Below are positions 1-7,622 of a stretch of DNA of 64,000 nucleotides, piece by piece. Source of the DNA: Eubacterium sp. (lineage in GTDB: Bacteria > Bacillota > Clostridia > Oscillospirales > Acutalibacteraceae); the NCBI GenBank assembly GCA_017450645.1, contig JAFSTE010000003.1, positions 50,241-114,240 on the forward strand, read 5' to 3'. The notes under the pieces were generated by a model. That model did no database searches, was not told the DNA's origin, and saw only the letters and a list, made by a program, of their open reading frames with translations. The number at the start of each line of letters is the position of its first letter. Positions within the stretch are counted from its first letter, which is position 1. The translations under genes and the position numbers were made by a program.

Positions 1-1
1 T

Positions 2-1018
2 AAAGGCAGGCTTCAGTATAATAAATTCGTTGCTCTTGACGACGTCAGCTTTGAGGTCAAAAGGGGCGAAAGGCTTGCTATTTTAGGCTTTAACGGTGCG
101 GGTAAAAGTACGCTGTTAAAGACCATTGTAGGCGTTTATAAGCCCAGCGAGGGCGAGGTGTTTAAGAAGGGTGTTATTGCGCCTCTCTTAGAGCTTGGCG
201 CGGGCTTCGACCCCAACTATTCGGGTAGGGAAAATATTTTCCTCTACGGCGCTATTCTCGGCTATTCGAGGGCTTATATCGAAAGCAAGATTGACGAGAT
301 TATCGAGTTTTCGGAGCTCGGCCACTTTATCGAGGTACCGGTTAAGAACTATTCCTCGGGTATGAGGGCAAGGCTCGGCTTCTCAATCGCTACGGCGGTT
401 GACCCGGATATCCTTATTCTCGACGAGGTGCTTTCGGTAGGTGACGCTAAGTTTAAGAAAAAGAGTCTTGCTAAGGTGCGCTCTATGTTCGACAGCGGCG
501 TTACGGTGCTTTTCGTGTCGCATAATATCGACCAGGTTAAGGCTATCTGCAACAAGGCTATACTTCTTGAGCACGGCGAGGTGCTTGCTTACGGCGATGT
601 AGACACTGTTGCCGCTATCTATGAGGAAAAGACAACTCAGACTAAGGCAAAGCCCAAGAAAACCGTTGTATCTCCGATTACCAAAGCGGAGAAAAAGCAG
701 GATAAAAAGGCAAATGAGGAGCAAAAGAAATCCTTTGAAGCTATGCAGGAATTCGAGGACGAGTTCGTTAAAACTATCGCCGAAAAGGACGACCCCGACA
801 ACAGATATGAGATTTATCTCGACTTAAAGAAGAAGTTCCTTGAAGATAAGTATACTAAAGAAGAATTTGTCGACGAGGTAGCTAAGCTTACGGTCGCCGA
901 TTTAAATGCGGAGGACTCTCCGTATAAAAAGACTCAGCAGCTCACCAAGTTCGAAAAGCGCCTTGCACAGGCGAAAGAAAAAGAAAAAAGTGAAGTAAAG
1001 GAGAACGGTAATGAATAA
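2..1018 (+). CDS. ABC transporter ATP-binding protein, polysaccharide/teichoic-acid export type (5' end outside window)
   Basis: The reading frame is open from base 2, so the start codon lies upstream of the window. The visible 338 residues contain a Walker A motif GFNGAGKST (residues 29-37), the signature YSSGM and Walker B DILILDEVLSVGD. The variant signature and the long region after the ATPase fold are typical of the Wzt/TagH/RfbB subfamily, which powers export of lipid-linked polysaccharide or wall teichoic acid together with an ABC-2 permease. From about residue 210 the protein becomes a Lys/Glu-rich, probably coiled-coil tail rather than a known sugar-binding domain. The permease would be expected just upstream. 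The next gene overlaps its 3' end by 8 nt, so the two are probably co-transcribed. The family is clear; the exported substrate is not. Confidence 0.9.
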   Translation, partial: KGRLQYNKFVALDDVSFEVKRGERLAILGFNGAGKSTLLKTIVGVYKPSEGEVFKKGVIAPLLELGAGFDPNYSGRENIFLYGAILGYSRAYIESKIDEIIEFSELGHFIEVPVKNYSSGMRARLGFSIATAVDPDILILDEVLSVGDAKFKKKSLAKVRSMFDSGVTVLFVSHNIDQVKAICNKAILLEHGEVLAYGDVDTVAAIYEEKTTQTKAKPKKTVVSPITKAEKKQDKKANEEQKKSFEAMQEFEDEFVKTIAEKDDPDNRYEIYLDLKKKFLEDKYTKEEFVDEVAKLTVADLNAEDSPYKKTQQLTKFEKRLAQAKEKEKSEVKENGNE

Positions 1019-1385
1019 TCAGTACCCTCAGCAGCAGGATTACCAGCGTTATAATCAAAATCCGTACCCCCAGCAACAGTATCAGCAGTATCCCCAACAG
1101 CCGCAGTACACTGTAAATAATTATCAGCAGTACGACCCGACCAAAGAGGTTATGAGCGTCGGCAGCTATATATTAATGTTTATTTTAAGCAGTATTCCGG
1201 TTATTAATGTGATTTGCTGGATTGTGTGGCTTATAAGCCCTAACACAAATAAGAATAAAAAGAATTTCATTATAGCAACTATCGTTATGGCGATTTTAAG
1301 CGCAGTATTAAGCGTTGTTGCTATTGCGGTGCTCGCAGCCCTCGGCGTGAGCGCGTCGGATATCGACTTTTCAAATATGATGTAA
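1011..1385 (+). CDS. small membrane protein with Gln/Tyr/Pro-rich N-terminus
   Basis: This 124-residue protein overlaps the end of the ABC ATPase gene by 8 nt and has a good upstream GGAG ribosome site inside that gene. The first ~40 residues are low-complexity, rich in Q, Y, P and N with repeated YPQQ units. Two hydrophobic segments follow, at about residues 50-73 and 85-111. It resembles the many short clostridial membrane proteins with a disordered Q/P/Y-rich cytoplasmic head; I do not recognise a family with a known function. A strong terminator follows directly. Co-transcription with the export ATPase suggests an envelope role, but that is inference. Confidence 0.75.
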   Translation: MNNQYPQQQDYQRYNQNPYPQQQYQQYPQQPQYTVNNYQQYDPTKEVMSVGSYILMFILSSIPVINVICWIVWLISPNTNKNKKNFIIATIVMAILSAVLSVVAIAVLAALGVSASDIDFSNMM

Positions 1386-1390
1386 AATTA

Positions 1391-1425
1391 AAAGCGGTAC
1401 AGCTACAAGGCTGTACCGCTTTTTG
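1391..1425 (+). terminator. intrinsic terminator
   Basis: A perfect 10-bp stem (AGCGGTACAG at 1393-1402 with CTGTACCGCT at 1411-1420), 8-nt loop and T-run closes the operon ending at 1385. It may also act for yebC, which ends at 1433 on the other strand. Confidence 0.9.
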
Positions 1426-1432
1426 TTATGCG

Positions 1433-2176
1433 TTATCCTTCGTATTCGTCTTCGTTTTCCCAGTTGTGGTAGATGTTCTGGACATCCTCGTTGTCGTCGA
1501 ACATATCTATCATCTTAGACATCTTTTTCATATCGTCCTCGCTCTCAAGGCGGGTGTAGGTCGAGGGGATGTACGCCGCCTCGGACGACACGATTGTGTA
1601 GCCCTTTGCCTCGAGGTCGTCACGCACAAGACCTATGTCGTTAGGCTCGGTGCGGATTTCAAAAATATCCTCCTCGTCGGTGAGGAAGTCGGTTGCGCCC
1701 GCTTCGAGTGCGTCCTCCATAAGTGTGTCCTCGTCAATATCCTCTTTTTCGATGATAATAACGCCCTGGCGTGAGAACATAAAGGTTACGGAACCGGGGT
1801 TACCCATATTTCCGCCCGCCTTGTCGAAGTAGTGCCTTACCTCGCCTGCGGTGCGGTTGCGGTTATCCGTAAGCGCCTCAACTACTACAGCTACGCCGCT
1901 CGGACCGTATCCCTCGTAAACAATCTCTTCGTAGTTTGTGTTGTCGGTATCGCCCGCAGCCTTTTTAAGCATACGCTCGATATTGTCGTTAGGTACATTG
2001 TTCTGCTTAGCCTTCGCGATAACATCACGCAGCTTCGCGTTGTTGTTCGGGTCGGGTCCGCCGTTCTTAACCGCAACGGCAAGCTCTCTGCCGATTTTAG
2101 TAAATACCTTTGCTCTTGCAGCGTCGTTAGCACCCTTCTTACGCTTAATAGTGCTCCATTTATTATGTCCGCTCAT
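1433..2176 (-). CDS. yebC: YebC/PmpR family transcription/translation factor
   Basis: The 247-residue product begins MSGHNKWSTIKRKKGAND, the hallmark of the YebC/PmpR/TACO1 family, and keeps its full usual length. Conserved stretches include KAKQNNVPNDNIERMLKKA and the acidic segment GATDFLTDEEDIFEI. Members are described as DNA-binding regulators and, more recently, as factors that help ribosomes through difficult (proline-rich) stretches. The gene stands alone on the minus strand. The ATG at 2176 gives the family's standard N-terminus, with an AAGGA ribosome site upstream. Family assignment is secure; which of the two roles applies here cannot be told from sequence. Confidence 0.95.
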   Translation of the reverse strand: MSGHNKWSTIKRKKGANDAARAKVFTKIGRELAVAVKNGGPDPNNNAKLRDVIAKAKQNNVPNDNIERMLKKAAGDTDNTNYEEIVYEGYGPSGVAVVVEALTDNRNRTAGEVRHYFDKAGGNMGNPGSVTFMFSRQGVIIIEKEDIDEDTLMEDALEAGATDFLTDEEDIFEIRTEPNDIGLVRDDLEAKGYTIVSSEAAYIPSTYTRLESEDDMKKMSKMIDMFDDNEDVQNIYHNWENEDEYEG

Positions 2177-2290
2177 ACAGTCAGTCCTTCCTTATATAAA
2201 ACTTATAATATTATATCATATTATATATGTTGCTTCAAGGATTTTTTACAGGTGTTGACAAGGTAAAATATTAGGTTTATACTTTTATCG

Positions 2291-3106
2291 GTGATTAAAA
2301 TGAAAAAAATTGCGGTTCTTAACGACATATCGGGCTTCGGTCGCTGCTCGCTTTCGGCGGCGCTGCCGATTATATCCGCTTTTGGTATTCAGTGCTGCCC
2401 GCTTCCAACGGGCGTGTACTCTAACCAGACGGGGTACGACAGCTTTAAAAGCGTTGACCTTACCGATTGTATTACACCCTTTGCAAGCGAGTGGAAAAAG
2501 CTCGGCGCGCGCTTTGACGCGATAATAGTCGGCTTTGTCACAAGTGAGGAGCAGGGGAGAGAGCTTCAAAAGTTTATAGCCGATTTTAAGCAGGACGCCC
2601 TGCTTGTCGTTGACCCGATTATGGCGGACGACGGCGAGATGTACAAGGGCTTTACTAAAGAGCGTGTTGACGCGGTTTGCGCCCTTGCAAAAAGCGCAGA
2701 TGTTATTACGCCTAACCTCACCGAGCTTTGCGTTTTGTGCGGCAGGGAGTACAGCGAAAGCCTCAGCACCGACGATGTTAGGGAAATGTCGGCACTAACG
2801 GGCGTTAAAACCGTTGTAACTACGGGAATTAAGAGCGAGCGCGAAGTGATTACCACCGTATATAATAACGGCGAATTCGAGGTGATTACGGCGCCGAAAA
2901 TGGGCGAGAGCTTCTCGGGTACGGGCGATATTATGGTGAGCTATGTCACCGCCGAATTAGTGCGCGGTACGGATGTCTTTACCGCCGCTGAAAACGCGAC
3001 CGACTTCATAACCCGCGCAATCGCCGAAACGCTTAAAGAAAACGAAATCACCCCCTACCGTGCAGAAGGCATATACTTTGAAAAGGTATTAAATTCGATA
3101 AAATAA
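2291..3106 (+). CDS. pyridoxamine/pyridoxal kinase family protein
   Basis: This 271-residue protein belongs to the ribokinase-like PdxK/PdxY family, which phosphorylates B6 vitamers in the PLP salvage pathway. Visible family features are the N-terminal motif VLNDISGFGRCSL, the substrate-side segment QTGYDSF, the mid-protein VDPIMADDGEMY, and the C-terminal anion-hole/catalytic motif FSGTGDIMVSY, where the Asp of GTGD is the expected catalytic base. A GTG at 2291 and an ATG at 2300 are both possible starts; the ATG gives the more usual N-terminus (KKIAVLND). The gene is monocistronic; a candidate small RNA is encoded just downstream on the opposite strand. Confidence 0.88.
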   Translation: MIKMKKIAVLNDISGFGRCSLSAALPIISAFGIQCCPLPTGVYSNQTGYDSFKSVDLTDCITPFASEWKKLGARFDAIIVGFVTSEEQGRELQKFIADFKQDALLVVDPIMADDGEMYKGFTKERVDAVCALAKSADVITPNLTELCVLCGREYSESLSTDDVREMSALTGVKTVVTTGIKSEREVITTVYNNGEFEVITAPKMGESFSGTGDIMVSYVTAELVRGTDVFTAAENATDFITRAIAETLKENEITPYRAEGIYFEKVLNSIK

Positions 3107-3132
3107 AACATATTAAATAAGCGCAACCAAAG

Positions 3133-3232
3133 AAAAAGACCCGAGCATAGCACTCGGGTCTTCCCCTCTCTGTCTATAACAAACTATAGGAGGACAGGTT
3201 ACCACAGACGGTTGCGGCTCCGTCTGTGGTGT
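3133..3232 (-). ncRNA. candidate stand-alone structured RNA, about 100 nt
   Basis: A consensus promoter on the minus strand (3240-3268) points at this stretch, which has no ORF. In transcript order it holds: a strong hairpin with arms ACCACAGACG and CGTCTGTGGT (3201-3230); a short middle hairpin with arms CTGTC and GACAG around a purine-poor loop (about 3168-3197); and a GC-rich terminator hairpin (GACCCGAG / CTCGGGTC, 3138-3160) followed by a U-run at 3133-3137. Promoter, compact folded body and terminator make an independent RNA gene likely. I could not match it to 6S RNA, SRP RNA, tmRNA or a known riboswitch. It could also terminate readthrough from the kinase gene. Confidence 0.6.
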
Positions 3233-3239
3233 AATAGTA

Positions 3240-3268
3240 ATTATACTCAAAAATATCTAAAATGTCAA
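3240..3268 (-). promoter_or_regulatory. consensus sigma-A promoter of the candidate RNA
   Basis: On the minus strand TTGACA (3263-3268) and TATAAT (3240-3245) are separated by exactly 17 bp. Both hexamers match consensus perfectly. Transcription should begin near 3232. Confidence 0.8.
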
Positions 3269-3387
3269 GCCAAAAGTTAATAATTATTCGTCAATTTTAA
3301 CAAATGGATATATATACATTCTTTTGTGCATAAACGGCTCATTTATGTATAAATACCCCTAAAATTACACAAATTGTCTATAAACTA

Positions 3388-3436
3388 TTGACATAGAACA
3401 ACCGTTCGATTAATATTAATAATGGAAATGATTTCC
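3388..3436 (+). promoter_or_regulatory. promoter with LexA-type SOS box in its spacer, plus a downstream palindrome
   Basis: TTGACA (3388-3393), a 17-bp spacer and TAATAT (3411-3416) form a promoter for the following gene pair. The spacer contains GAAC-AACC-GTTC (3396-3407), an exact match to the Gram-positive SOS box core GAAC-N4-GTTC. The same 12-mer lies upstream of dinB at 57401-57412. A second inverted repeat, GGAAAT-G-ATTTCC (3424-3436), sits at the expected start of transcription and may be a further operator. Confidence 0.8.
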
Positions 3437-3479
3437 ACTCGCTCATTTCCCGAAATTTAATATGAAAGAAGGGCAGAAG

Positions 3480-3701
3480 ATGTCGATTGATGAATTGGCT
3501 CGTGATTACGAGCGGCAGTATAACATCCTGTCAGCCAAGATGGACGCGCTAAGACCGCTTTTGTGCGTCTACACCGGCAAGGATTTGTATCTGCTTAGAA
3601 AACGAATTAAGATTTATTACGATATGGCTTGTGAATGCAAAAACACTGCATCTCTGCTGAAAGGCTATTACGGGGAGGGTGAGCTTGATGGATGTTCTTG
3701 A
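3480..3701 (+). CDS. small helical protein of unknown function in an SOS-type operon
   Basis: The product is about 73 residues, starting MSIDELARDYERQYN. An in-frame ATG at 3462 would add six residues, but the ATG at 3480 is preceded at good distance by AGAAGGG and is preferred. The sequence is predicted helical and charged, with a heptad-like start and a Cys-containing C-terminal half (YYDMACECKNTASLLKGYY). I do not recognise a family. Its last codons overlap the start of the sigma-region-4-like gene by 14 nt, so translation of the two is probably coupled. The promoter has a LexA-type box, which suggests induction on DNA damage. A partner or antagonist of the next protein is possible but unproven. 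Confidence 0.65.
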   Translation: MSIDELARDYERQYNILSAKMDALRPLLCVYTGKDLYLLRKRIKIYYDMACECKNTASLLKGYYGEGELDGCS

Positions 3702-4011
3702 TAAGTTTTATTACTCGCCGAGCTTTGACGAGTCCGACAGTAAGGGCGCTGAATTTGCAAAGCGCAAGGCGATATCCCTTGTACTAAATCAGATTATGGA
3801 CCGAGAGCTTACAAAAAAGCAGTGCCTGTGTCTTAAGTACAAGTATCTTTATAACAAAACCCAGTCCGAGATAGCCGAAATTATGGGTATCAGTCAGCCT
3901 ACGGTCTCGCGTCATATTAACGCCGCTAAGGACATAGTTAATAACGAGCTTAGCTACTGCTACCTCGCGCTGACAAAAGGTATTAACGAGTACGAAAATT
4001 ACATAAACTAA
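3688..4011 (+). CDS. sigma-70 region 4-like DNA-binding protein
   Basis: The 107-residue product ends in a clear sigma-70 region 4-type helix-turn-helix: LTKKQCLCLKYKYLYNK, then QSEIAEIMGISQPTVSRHI. There is no region 2, so it cannot be a complete sigma factor. It is more likely a small activator, repressor or phage-like regulator of the kind often annotated as a sigma-70 family protein. The start is placed at ATG 3688 because GGGGAGG (3672-3678) lies 9 nt upstream; a GTG at 3679 touches that site. It is co-transcribed with the preceding small gene from the SOS-box promoter, and a terminator follows. Its targets are unknown; the palindrome at 3424-3436 is a candidate autoregulatory site. Confidence 0.78.
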   Translation: MDVLDKFYYSPSFDESDSKGAEFAKRKAISLVLNQIMDRELTKKQCLCLKYKYLYNKTQSEIAEIMGISQPTVSRHINAAKDIVNNELSYCYLALTKGINEYENYIN

Positions 4012-4012
4012 C

Positions 4013-4043
4013 AAAAAGGAGCTGTCAACGACGGCTCCTTTTA
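4013..4043 (+). terminator. intrinsic terminator
   Basis: AAAGGAGC (4015-4022) pairs with GCTCCTTT (4034-4041), followed by a short T-rich end. It closes the SOS-type gene pair. Confidence 0.8.
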
Positions 4044-4151
4044 TCAAACAACTCACCAAGGCTATTCGCGGGATTTCTCCACCTTGGTTTTAAATGTTTG
4101 TTGTTTTCTTTTTATACTATGAAAAAAATATTTGTTTTGTTAATTATTTTA

Positions 4152-4180
4152 TTGAAATGTGATTTTTTGTGTGCTAAAAT
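4152..4180 (+). promoter_or_regulatory. promoter of iolG
   Basis: TTGAAA (4152-4157), 17-bp spacer, TAAAAT (4175-4180), 36 bp before the iolG ATG at 4217. Confidence 0.6.
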
Positions 4181-4216
4181 AAAGTGATAAATTATTATTT
4201 TAGAGAGGTAAATACT

Positions 4217-5230
4217 ATGACAAAACTTAAGGTTGGCATTATCGGTGCAGGCAGAATCGGTCAGGTTCACGCAAAATCAATTACATACCATATCCCTCAG
4301 GCTGAGATTGTTGCTATCAGCGATATTTTTGTTGACGGCGCGAAAAAGGTTGCTGAGGAACTCGGTATCCCGAATTACTATCAGGACTATCACGAGATTT
4401 TAAATAATCCCGAGATTGACGCGGTTCTTATCTGTTCATCAACTGATACTCACGCTGATATCGCTTGTGAGGCTGCTGAGGCAGGTAAGCACATTTTCTG
4501 CGAAAAGCCCGTTGACCTCACGATAGCTAAGATTAAAAAGGTTATCGAAACTGTTGACAAGGCAGGCGTTAAGCTCCAGATAGGCTTTAACAGACGCTAT
4601 GACCACAACTTTGCACATATCAAGGCTCTTGCTAACGAGGGCAAGCTCGGCGACCTGCAGATTATTAAGATTACATCACGCGACCCCGAGGCACCTCCTG
4701 TAAACTATGTTAAGGTATCGGGCGGTATCTTCCTCGATATGACAGTGCATGATTTTGATATGGCTCGCTTTATCGGCGGCGAGGTTGAAGAGGTTTACGC
4801 TAACGCTACGGTTATGGTTGACCCTGCTATCGGCGAGTGCGGCGATGTTGATACTGCGCTTGTTGCCCTTAAGTTTAAGAGCGGCGCAATCGGCGTTATT
4901 GATAACTGCCGCAGAGCTTGCTACGGCTACGACCAGAGACTCGAGGTATTCGGCTCGGGCGGTCAGGCATCTGCTGCTAACGACACTCCGACTAATGTGT
5001 CCTATATTAACGAGAACGGTAATGTAACCGACAAGCCTCTCTATTTCTTCCTCGAGAGATATATGCAGTCCTTCGTTGACGAGATGACTGAGTTTGTAAA
5101 CGCGGTTGTAAACGACGTTGACACAAAGACCACAGTAAACGACGGTCTTGAGGCTTTGCGTCTCGGTCTTGCGGCTAAGCTTTCCGTAGCAGAGCACAGA
5201 CCCGTTAAACTCGACGAAATCGAGCTGTAA
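4217..5230 (+). CDS. iolG: inositol 2-dehydrogenase / Gfo-Idh-MocA oxidoreductase
   Basis: This 337-residue enzyme has an N-terminal Rossmann fold (GIIGAGRIGQVHAKSI) and the Gfo/Idh/MocA signature CEKPVDLT, whose Lys is the usual active-site residue. Later come GFNRRYDHNF and the GGIFLDMTVHDFDMARF segment with Asp and His residues expected in the sugar site. The family oxidises myo-inositol with NAD+ to scyllo-inosose, the first step of inositol breakdown. The ATG at 4217 is chosen over an upstream one because AGAGGT precedes it and it gives the family N-terminus. iolD and iolE follow, which strongly supports IolG over a generic sugar dehydrogenase. The intergenic space after it is filled by a palindromic repeat. 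Confidence 0.9.
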   Translation: MTKLKVGIIGAGRIGQVHAKSITYHIPQAEIVAISDIFVDGAKKVAEELGIPNYYQDYHEILNNPEIDAVLICSSTDTHADIACEAAEAGKHIFCEKPVDLTIAKIKKVIETVDKAGVKLQIGFNRRYDHNFAHIKALANEGKLGDLQIIKITSRDPEAPPVNYVKVSGGIFLDMTVHDFDMARFIGGEVEEVYANATVMVDPAIGECGDVDTALVALKFKSGAIGVIDNCRRACYGYDQRLEVFGSGGQASAANDTPTNVSYINENGNVTDKPLYFFLERYMQSFVDEMTEFVNAVVNDVDTKTTVNDGLEALRLGLAAKLSVAEHRPVKLDEIEL

Positions 5231-5231
5231 A

Positions 5232-5420
5232 ATTGCTTGAGCAAAGCGAGAATCTGATTTGGCGCCCCTGCCAAGGGGAGCTGTCACCAAGTGACTGAGG
5301 GGTGGTCAACGCCTTTTAAAAGGTGTTAAAAAATACAGTTGTTTGGTTTTAGTATTCGTTAAATCGAGCGACCATCCCTCCACCACTTCGTGGTCCCCCT
5401 CCCTTTAGCAAGGGAGGCAA
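5232..5420. repeat. composite palindromic intergenic repeat, copy A
   Basis: About 190 bp between iolG and iolD with no gene. The left arm (GGCGCCCCTGCCAAGGGGAG through GACTGAGGGGTGGTC) and right arm (GACCATCCCTCC through TCCCTTTAGCAAGGGAGG) are imperfect inverted copies of one another, each with smaller internal hairpins, around a ~70-bp centre containing TTGTTTGGTTTTAGTATTCG. Related copies lie at 7295-7594 and 22930-23116, and a left-end fragment near 59719. Confidence 0.85.
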
Positions 5421-5440
5421 TAATGATAGGAGATTATACT

Positions 5441-7294
5441 ATGAAAAGAGAAAGACTTACTATGTCACAGGCGCTTGTTAAGTTCCTTGACAACCAGTAT
5501 ATTGAAGTTGATGGCGTAGAGAGTAAATTCATCAGCGGTATGTTCGGCATTTTCGGCCACGGCTGCGTTGTGGGCGTTGGTCAGGCTCTTGAGCAGGGCG
5601 GACATAACCTCACCTTCTTCCAGGGCAAAAACGAGCAGAATATGGCTCTTGCAGCTGTTGCTTATGCAAAGCAGATGGACAGAAAGGCGATTATCCCCTG
5701 CGTGTCCTCAATCGGACCCGGCGCTACCAATATGGTAACAGCCTGCGGTTGCGCAACTGCAAACAGAATTCCGCTTCTCGTTCTGCCCGGCGACACCTTT
5801 GCGTGCCGTCAGCCCGACCCTGTTTTGCAGCAGGCGGAGTTTTTTGACAACTACGGCAGAACCGTTACAGACGCGTTTAAGGGCGTTTGCCATTATTTTG
5901 ACAGAATTTTACGACCCGAGCAGCTTATGACAGCCTGCATTAACGCAATGCGCGTGCTCACCGACCCTGCGGATACGGGCGCCGTTTGCCTTGCTATGCC
6001 CCAGGATGTTGAGGGTGAGGCTTACGATTACCCCGAACATTTCCTCGCAAAGAGGGTTTGGCATATTGACCGCAGACCGATTAGTAATTCTCAGCTCGAC
6101 AGAGCTGTTGAGCTTATCAAAGCTTCTGAAAAGCCCATTATCGTTTGCGGCGGCGGCGTGCGTTATTCCGCTGCGGAAAAAGAGCTTCTCGCTCTTGCGG
6201 AAAAATGCAATATCCCGATTACCGAAACTCAGGCAGGCAAGGGTCTTATCGACTGGAAGCACCCGCTTAACCTCGGCGGTATCGGCGTAACAGGCGGCAA
6301 GGCTGCCAACGTTATCGGACGCGACGCAGACCTTGTAATCGGTGTCGGCACAAGATTTACAGATTTTACAACCTCGTCAAAGTGGCTCTTTAAAGAGGAC
6401 AGAAGGGTGCTTGGCATCAACATCTGCCCGTTTGACGCTTACAAGATGGACGCAGAGGCTATCGTTGCCGATGCACGCGAGGCGATTAAGGCTATCGACG
6501 GCGCTCTCGGCGATTACAAAACAGCCTACACTACAGAGATTGAGGCTGCTAAAACCGAGTGGGACGCTATTGTTGACGACTACTATACCAAAGAGCTTGA
6601 GGGCGGCCTTAACCAGACTCTTGCGCTTGGCATCATTAACGAGTTTATGGACAGTGAGGATATTGCTCTCGGCTCTGCAGGCTCGCTCCCGGGCGATATG
6701 CAGCGCCTGTTCAGACCAAAGGCACGCGGCACATATCATATGGAATACGGTTATTCCAATATGGGCTACGAGGTTAACGGCGCGCTCGGCGCTAAGCTTG
6801 CAAAGCCCGAGGCAGAGGTTTATACCTTCTGCGGCGACGGCTCCTTCCTTATGGGCCACAGCGAGCTTTACACTGCTTTGCAGGAAGGGCTTAAGATTAA
6901 CGTCTGCCTGTTTGACAACCTCGGCTGGGGCTGTATCGAAAACCTGCAAAACAATCAGGGTACAGATACCTTCGGTACTGTTTTCCGCGCAAGAAATCCA
7001 AAAACGGGTATGCTTGACGGCGCTGATATGACTGTTGACTTTGCAAAAATTGCAGAGGGCTACGGCGCTAAAGGATATTCCATCCACAATTCTGCAGAGC
7101 TTCGTGCAGCGCTTGAGGACGCTAAGAAGCAGACTAAGGCTTGCTTATTTGACATCAAAGTTCTTCCTAAGACAATGACCCCCGGCTTTGAGAGCTGGTG
7201 GCGTGTAGGCGTTGCCGAGGTTTCAAAGAGCGAAACAGTAGCGGCGGCGTACAAAGAAATGCAAGAGAACATTAATAAAACTTTTGATTATTAA
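5441..7294 (+). CDS. iolD: 3D-(3,5/4)-trihydroxycyclohexane-1,2-dione hydrolase
   Basis: This 617-residue ThDP-dependent enzyme opens the cyclohexane ring in the third step of myo-inositol degradation. It shows the acetolactate-synthase-like layout: N-terminal pyrimidine-binding domain with the activating Glu region FFQGKNEQNMALAA, central domain (VVCGGGVRYSAAEKE-type segment), and C-terminal diphosphate-binding domain with the metal motif GDGSFLMGHSELYTALQ followed by NLGWGCIENLQ. The length is near the family norm. ATG 5441 is preferred over in-frame ATGs at 5390 and 5423 because AGGAG at 5427-5431 sits before it and the upstream ones fall inside the repeat. It lies between iolG and iolE, each separated by copies of the same repeat. 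Confidence 0.93.
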   Translation: MKRERLTMSQALVKFLDNQYIEVDGVESKFISGMFGIFGHGCVVGVGQALEQGGHNLTFFQGKNEQNMALAAVAYAKQMDRKAIIPCVSSIGPGATNMVTACGCATANRIPLLVLPGDTFACRQPDPVLQQAEFFDNYGRTVTDAFKGVCHYFDRILRPEQLMTACINAMRVLTDPADTGAVCLAMPQDVEGEAYDYPEHFLAKRVWHIDRRPISNSQLDRAVELIKASEKPIIVCGGGVRYSAAEKELLALAEKCNIPITETQAGKGLIDWKHPLNLGGIGVTGGKAANVIGRDADLVIGVGTRFTDFTTSSKWLFKEDRRVLGINICPFDAYKMDAEAIVADAREAIKAIDGALGDYKTAYTTEIEAAKTEWDAIVDDYYTKELEGGLNQTLALGIINEFMDSEDIALGSAGSLPGDMQRLFRPKARGTYHMEYGYSNMGYEVNGALGAKLAKPEAEVYTFCGDGSFLMGHSELYTALQEGLKINVCLFDNLGWGCIENLQNNQGTDTFGTVFRARNPKTGMLDGADMTVDFAKIAEGYGAKGYSIHNSAELRAALEDAKKQTKACLFDIKVLPKTMTPGFESWWRVGVAEVSKSETVAAAYKEMQENINKTFDY

Positions 7295-7594
7295 ATTGTT
7301 TGAGCGAAGCGAGTAACTGATTTGGCGCCCCTGCCAAGGGGAGCTGTCACGTCCAAACGGGGACCACGAAAAATCGTTAGATTTTTTGGGGAGAGGAGAA
7401 ACATATGGAGTGTTCATTAGTATTTTGTTTGCAAAATGCTCCGAACACATAATATGTTTGGACGAGACTGAGGGGTGGTCAATGCCTTTTAGAAGGTGTT
7501 GAAAATATGATTGCTTGGTTTTAGTTTTCGTCAAATCGTGCGACCATCCCTCCACCGCAAGCGGTCCCCCTCCCTTTAGCAAGGGAGGCAATAA
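7295..7594. repeat. composite palindromic intergenic repeat, copy B, interrupted by a nested element
   Basis: The same arms and centre as copy A lie between iolD and iolE, beginning ATTGTTTGAGCGAAGCGAG and ending CCTTTAGCAAGGGAGGCA. The left arm is broken after GAGCTGTCAC by a 113-bp insertion (7351-7463). An open frame across it on the minus strand is not considered a gene. Confidence 0.85.
7351..7463. mobile_element. 113-bp nested palindromic insertion (MITE-like)
   Basis: The insertion has perfect 8-bp terminal inverted repeats, GTCCAAAC at 7351-7358 and GTTTGGAC at 7456-7463, and is rich in internal inverted repeats (ATATG near both ends, GTGTTC/GAACAC, GCATTTTGC-type stem). It is absent from the other copies of the host repeat, which continue directly from GTCAC to GACTGAGG or GACAGAGG. 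It is too short to encode a transposase, and no clear target duplication is visible. Confidence 0.6.
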
Positions 7595-7622
7595 GGTTAA
7601 AAAATGACGAAGGAGAAATTCT

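Noticed and set aside
3688-4011. Complete sigma factor
   Set aside because: Only region 4 is present; region 2, needed for -10 recognition, is missing.
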